Assembly (NCBI GenBank): GCA_900541965.1
Contig: UQLN01000048.1
Coordinates: 1 to 35,155 of the forward strand
DNA from: an uncultured Parabacteroides sp.
Lineage (GTDB): Bacteria > Bacteroidota > Bacteroidia > Bacteroidales > Tannerellaceae
Direction of reading: 5' to 3'
Length of the DNA stretch: 35,155 nt
The translations under genes and the position numbers were made by a program. Positions 31,330 to 35,155 of this stretch are shown here, in pieces (the stretch's first letter is position 1; the number at the start of each line of letters is the position of its first letter). The notes below the pieces were generated by a model. That model made no database searches. It was given only the letters and a program-made list of their open reading frames with translations, and was not told the DNA's origin.

Positions 31330-33702
31330 ATGAAAACAGTCTTACGGAACTTCTTGAGTGTGCTCCTTCGCTTTAAAACAGCTTCGCTCCTGAATGTATT
31401 GGGATTGAGCATTGCTTATGTGGCTTTTATGATAATCATGATGCAGGTAAATTATGATTATACGTTTGATAGCAGTACACAGAATGCATCATCCATTTAT
31501 CGTCTGGAATTTGTTCATGGTAAAGGTTCACAGGCTGTTGTCAGTCGTCCTTTTGCACGGGCATTTACCGAGTCGTCACCACATATTGAAGCAGGAGCTA
31601 TTACGGCTTCGTGGCAGCAGAATAACTTTTTCTTTGTAGAACGCGAAGGTTCAAAAGTCGGTTATAAGGAAACCTGCTGGCCTGTCTTGCCGGAACTGAC
31701 GGAAGTTTTTCATTTTGACTTTATAGAAGGTTCCGAACAGGCATTGGAAGAGCCGAATGCCGTTCTTATTCCGGAAAGCATGGCAAAGAAACTTTTTGGG
31801 AATGAGCCGGCGATGAATAAACAGTTGTTTTCGTCCAATCTGCAAGAAGATGCGAAGATAGTGAAAGGTATCTATAAAGACTTTCCCCGCAATTCGTCTT
31901 TGCAGAATGTTATTTATTATGCAATTCCTCCGAAGGAAAATTATGATTCCTGGAATAATCGGAATTATTTCTTCTTTATCCGGTTGGATGATCCGTCTAA
32001 CCTGGAAACCGTTATCGATAATTTCAAGAAGAACTTTGATGCCAAATCCGTATTTGGCGAAGACTTTGAATGGGATAAAGACGGTCAGGGGATACGATTG
32101 ACTTCTTTATTGGATCTTCACTTCTCGAAGAATGTCGATTTTGATAATCTTCCGAAAGCCAGCTCTCAGACGCTAATGGTATTGATTTCCATAGCTTTTG
32201 TCATTTTGCTTATTGCTGGTATTAATTTTACGAATTTCAGTACGGCACTTACTCCGATGCGCATTAAAAGTATAAATACGCAAAAAGTGCTGGGGAGTTC
32301 GGACAGGATGTTGCGTGGTTCATTGCTGGCAGAAGCTGTCGGAATAAGTATTGTCGCTTATCTGCTGGGGTTGGTTATACTGTCCTTGTTGAGTGAGGGG
32401 CCGGTTGCTTCGTTGGTGGATGCGGATATGTCGTTTTCCGTACAACGGAATATTCTTATAAGTACGGCTGGAGTGTCTATTCTTGTTGGGCTTTTGGCTG
32501 GAACGTATCCGGCATCTTATATAACATCTTTCCCTCCGGCTCTGGTGCTGAAAGGAAGTTTCGGACTTTCTCCCAAAGGACGGCAGATGAGAAGTGTGTT
32601 GATTGGTGTCCAGTTTGTAGCCTCTTTCATTCTGATAATAGGTGCTCTTTTTATGTATCTGCAAAATTATTATATGCAAAACACCCCGTTGGGATATGAT
32701 AAAGATGTGATAATAACCGTAGGATTGAATGGCAATATCAATAAGAGCCAAAAAGCTTTTGTCAATCAGGTGAAATCTTTTTCCGGTATCGAGGATGTAA
32801 CTTTCTCCGAATCATTGTTATCCAGTGGCGACCATTATATGGGATGGGGGCGCGACTATAAAGATGAATCTGTTAATTTCCAATGTATACCCGTTTCCTC
32901 CACATTCCTGAAAGTAATGGGTATTGAAGTAACCGGCGGACGCGATTTCCGTGAAGAAGATGAATTGAAGGATACCGGTTCGTATATATTTAATGAAAAA
33001 GCGCACTCCCAATATGATTTGCAATTGAATGACCGAATAGGGGATGGTGAGATTATTGGGTTTATGCCGGATGTGAAGTTTGCTTCCTTCCGTATGGAAG
33101 TGTCTCCCATGGCATTCTATGTATGGGGTAAATATTATTGGGGACGGGAAAATACAAATTACTTCAATGTAGCTTATATCAAGGTAAAAGGAAGTAGTAA
33201 TATGCATGCCGCGATGGACCATATTCAGGAGTCTTTGCGGAAGTTCGATTCCGAATATCCTTTCAGTGTGCGTTTCTATGATGAAGTATTGCAACAGACG
33301 TATGACAAAGAGCTTAAAACAAGTTACCTGATTACTCTTTTCAGCCTTGTTGCCATATTTATTTCGATAGTGGGAGTTTTCGGATTAGTTGTATTTGAAA
33401 GTGAATACCGTAGAAAAGAGATAGCAGTACGTAAGATTTTAGGTTCTACCATTTCGGAAATCTTATATATGTTCAATAAATCTTATTTCCGTATTTTGGT
33501 TATCTGCTTTATATTGGCAGCTCCTGTAGGATGGTATGCGGTGAGCAAATGGCTGGAAAACTTTGCTTATCGGACGCCGATGTATCTTTGGGTCTATTTG
33601 TTGGCTTTTGTTGTGGTGGGTATTATAACTGTGCTGACCGTTACTTACCAGAACTGGCATGTGGCAAATGAGAATCCTGTCAATAATATAAAGAACGAAT
33701 AA
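31330..33702 (+). CDS. FtsX/MacB-type ABC permease, double module, permease 5
   Basis: This 790-residue permease is the closest paralogue of permease 4 and has the same eight-helix plan. The two share long blocks in the membrane parts (STALTPMRIKSINTQKVLGS, SLVAIFISIVGVFGLVVFES, EYRRKEIA-RK-LGST). The first periplasmic domains are more divergent. It is the first gene of unit D, and an ATPase gene follows 22 bases after its stop. That order, permease then ATPase, is the reverse of units A and B. The C-terminus ENPVNNIKNE matches the SENPVENIKSE ending of permease 4. Substrate unknown. Confidence 0.9.
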   Translation: MKTVLRNFLSVLLRFKTASLLNVLGLSIAYVAFMIIMMQVNYDYTFDSSTQNASSIYRLEFVHGKGSQAVVSRPFARAFTESSPHIEAGAITASWQQNNFFFVEREGSKVGYKETCWPVLPELTEVFHFDFIEGSEQALEEPNAVLIPESMAKKLFGNEPAMNKQLFSSNLQEDAKIVKGIYKDFPRNSSLQNVIYYAIPPKENYDSWNNRNYFFFIRLDDPSNLETVIDNFKKNFDAKSVFGEDFEWDKDGQGIRLTSLLDLHFSKNVDFDNLPKASSQTLMVLISIAFVILLIAGINFTNFSTALTPMRIKSINTQKVLGSSDRMLRGSLLAEAVGISIVAYLLGLVILSLLSEGPVASLVDADMSFSVQRNILISTAGVSILVGLLAGTYPASYITSFPPALVLKGSFGLSPKGRQMRSVLIGVQFVASFILIIGALFMYLQNYYMQNTPLGYDKDVIITVGLNGNINKSQKAFVNQVKSFSGIEDVTFSESLLSSGDHYMGWGRDYKDESVNFQCIPVSSTFLKVMGIEVTGGRDFREEDELKDTGSYIFNEKAHSQYDLQLNDRIGDGEIIGFMPDVKFASFRMEVSPMAFYVWGKYYWGRENTNYFNVAYIKVKGSSNMHAAMDHIQESLRKFDSEYPFSVRFYDEVLQQTYDKELKTSYLITLFSLVAIFISIVGVFGLVVFESEYRRKEIAVRKILGSTISEILYMFNKSYFRILVICFILAAPVGWYAVSKWLENFAYRTPMYLWVYLLAFVVVGIITVLTVTYQNWHVANENPVNNIKNE

Positions 33703-33724
33703 TATAAATTAAAAGCATACAGTT

Positions 33725-34405
33725 ATGATTAAGATTGAAGGTTTAAGTAAGTTTTTCCGTACGGAAGAAGTTGAAACAATCGCGTTGAATAATGTCTCTC
33801 TGGAAGTAAAAGATGGCGAATTTGTGGCTATCATGGGCCCTTCCGGTTGCGGAAAGTCTACCTTATTGAATATTTTAGGCTTGTTGGATAATCCGACCTC
33901 CGGTAATTATTACCTGGCGGATAAGGAAGTAGGACATTTAAAAGAAAAGGAACGTACCCAAGTACGTAAAGGGAATATCGGTTTCGTATTCCAGAGCTTC
34001 AACCTGATAGACGAATTGAATGTATTTGAAAACGTGGAATTGCCGCTTACTTATCTGAAAGTGAAGGCTGCCGAACGTAAACAGATGGTGAATGATATAT
34101 TGAAACGAATGAATATCAGTCATCGCGCCCAGCATTTTCCCCAACAGTTATCCGGCGGTCAGCAACAGCGTGTGGCGATAGCCCGTGCCGTTGTATCGAA
34201 TCCGAAGATTATCCTCGCCGATGAGCCTACGGGTAATTTGGATTCCAAGAATGGAGCTGAAGTAATGCAGTTGCTTACCGAGTTGAATAAGGAGGGAACC
34301 ACTATCGTAATGGTAACCCACTCCAAACATGATGCCAGCTTTGCACATCGCGTTATCAATCTGTTTGACGGTAGTATCGTATCATCCGTAAATGAATTTA
34401 TTTGA
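33725..34405 (+). CDS. ABC transporter ATP-binding protein (LolD/MacB type), copy 3
   Basis: These 226 residues differ from copy 2 at only three positions (Asn61, Ile218 and Asn223 here). Walker A, Q-loop, LSGGQ signature, Walker B and switch His are all intact. The bases just before the ATG (ACAGTTATG) resemble those before copies 1 and 2 (ACAGTCATG), so the duplicated segment included the translation start region. It is the last gene of unit D and is followed by a strong terminator. It probably serves permease 5, and may also serve permease 4, which has no ATPase gene in its unit. Confidence 0.93.
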   Translation: MIKIEGLSKFFRTEEVETIALNNVSLEVKDGEFVAIMGPSGCGKSTLLNILGLLDNPTSGNYYLADKEVGHLKEKERTQVRKGNIGFVFQSFNLIDELNVFENVELPLTYLKVKAAERKQMVNDILKRMNISHRAQHFPQQLSGGQQQRVAIARAVVSNPKIILADEPTGNLDSKNGAEVMQLLTELNKEGTTIVMVTHSKHDASFAHRVINLFDGSIVSSVNEFI

Positions 34406-34445
34406 TAAGAGGTATACCCTGTAACCGGTCAGGGATAATTCATGG

Positions 34446-34480
34446 AAGGCAGCTTAATAGGTTTAGGCTGCCTTTTTTAT
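34446..34480 (+). terminator. Terminator of ABC unit D
   Basis: AAGGCAGC (34446-34453) pairs with GCTGCCTT (34467-34474) around a 13-base loop, followed by TTTTAT. It ends the ABC array just before the convergent AraC-type gene. Confidence 0.85.
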
Positions 34481-34483
34481 GAA

Positions 34484-35155
34484 TCAAACTTCCGCTTCCT
34501 TCTTGCGGTAGGCAGATGGGGATATTCCCATGATTTTAGTGAACATGCGGGAGAAGTAGGCCGGTTCTTCAAATCCTAACTTGATGGATATTTCGTTTAA
34601 CTTTAAGGGAGTAAGCTCGATGTATTCGCATGCCTTCTGTATCTTCAGGCGGATAAAGTAACCCATGGGAGAAACACCTGTCTCTTTCTGGAAGAGCATG
34701 GAGAAATGGGAGGGGGAGTATTTGAAATAGGAAGCAAGCTGCCCTAAAGTCAGATTCTGCTGGATATTCTCGCGCATATAGTGGATTACCCGCGAAGAGA
34801 ACGGATATTCCTTTTGGCTGGGAATCATAATATGCCGGAATTGTTCCAGATAGATAAATGAAGCAAGGAACATATACAGGCACATGGAGGAGTAAATCAT
34901 ATATTCCTTAATGTACCCCATAGAAAAACTGCTGTATATCTCTTCAAATAATTGCAGCCGGTCTTGCAACCGGGAATATTCGTTAGGCAGGATAGAAACG
35001 GGCATCGGGTGGGACGGAAGGAACTGCTCGCGCAACTTTCCCTGGAAATGTAACCAGTAGATTGTCCATGGATCTTCTTCATCAGCCCCGAATGAATAGG
35101 GGATGCCCGGCGGGATGATAATATATTGATGTTTTTCGACTGCATATTCTTTCCC
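34484..35155 (-). CDS. AraC-family transcriptional regulator (N-terminus outside the window)
   Basis: The C-terminal 223 residues of an AraC/XylS-type regulator are visible. The reading frame stays open to the last base of the window, so the true start lies beyond it; an internal TTG at 35035 is not the start. The visible N-terminal part is the end of a cupin-like ligand domain (IIIPPGIPYSFG, then DPWTIYWLHFQGKL). The C-terminal two helix-turn-helix modules are clear: LGQLASYFKYSPSHFSMLFQ, then LNEISIKLGFEEPAYFSRMF ending in the family-typical GISPSAYRK. It is convergent with the ABC array. It is not an enhancer-binding protein and so is not the sigma-54 activator. Confidence 0.9.
   Translation of the reverse strand, partial: GKEYAVEKHQYIIIPPGIPYSFGADEEDPWTIYWLHFQGKLREQFLPSHPMPVSILPNEYSRLQDRLQLFEEIYSSFSMGYIKEYMIYSSMCLYMFLASFIYLEQFRHIMIPSQKEYPFSSRVIHYMRENIQQNLTLGQLASYFKYSPSHFSMLFQKETGVSPMGYFIRLKIQKACEYIELTPLKLNEISIKLGFEEPAYFSRMFTKIMGISPSAYRKKEAEV

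Noticed and set aside
34884..35035. AraC-type gene starting at the TTG at 35035
   Set aside because: The frame is open to the window edge and the extra residues form a typical cupin segment, so the gene is cut by the window, not short.

Overview
The window looks like a chromosomal segment from the Bacteroidales, probably a gut Bacteroides or Parabacteroides. The genus is an inference. The grounds are Bacteroidales-type promoters (TTTG about 20 bp upstream of TAnnTTTG), mostly A-rich leaders without Shine-Dalgarno sequences, and family content typical of the order. No tRNA, rRNA, CRISPR array or transposase was seen.

Left part (1-10600). A secreted S9/DPP-IV-like serine peptidase is followed by a long regulated leader and a glycyl radical enzyme. 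That enzyme closely resembles trans-4-hydroxy-L-proline dehydratase (HypD), and its radical-SAM activase (HypE) follows. A large inverted repeat separates hypD and hypE. A convergent YhcH-family gene comes next. Then there is a copper operon: CopA-type P1B ATPase, a 69-residue heavy-metal-binding protein, and a hemolysin III/PAQR membrane protein. A plausible reading, not shown directly, is that the peptidase releases proline/hydroxyproline dipeptides and HypD/HypE dehydrate the freed hydroxyproline.

Middle (10600-15500, minus strand). A BlaI-type repressor and an M56 BlaR1-like protease with a C-terminal TonB-like domain form an operon. Its promoter contains a dyad that fits a BlaI operator. 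Beside it is an SF2 helicase with predicted membrane helices in its C-terminal part.

Right part (15360-34480). This is the most striking region: an array of five FtsX/MacB-type permeases (about 775-800 residues, two FtsX modules each) and three nearly identical 226-residue LolD/MacB-type ATPases, in four transcription units. Each unit has the same promoter architecture. Two TGTC-N9-GACA dyads lie exactly 21 bp apart, followed 54 or 55 bp later by a sigma-54 (-24/-12) promoter. The array therefore looks like a single RpoN/enhancer-binding-protein regulon whose activator is not encoded in the window. A conserved GNRA-capped hairpin lies between ATPase and permease in two units. Terminator-like hairpins lie between the enhancer sites and the promoter in the other two. 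A housekeeping operon, glnS - TPR protein - DUF368/PopT, sits inside the array.

The window ends in an AraC-family regulator on the minus strand, cut by the window edge.
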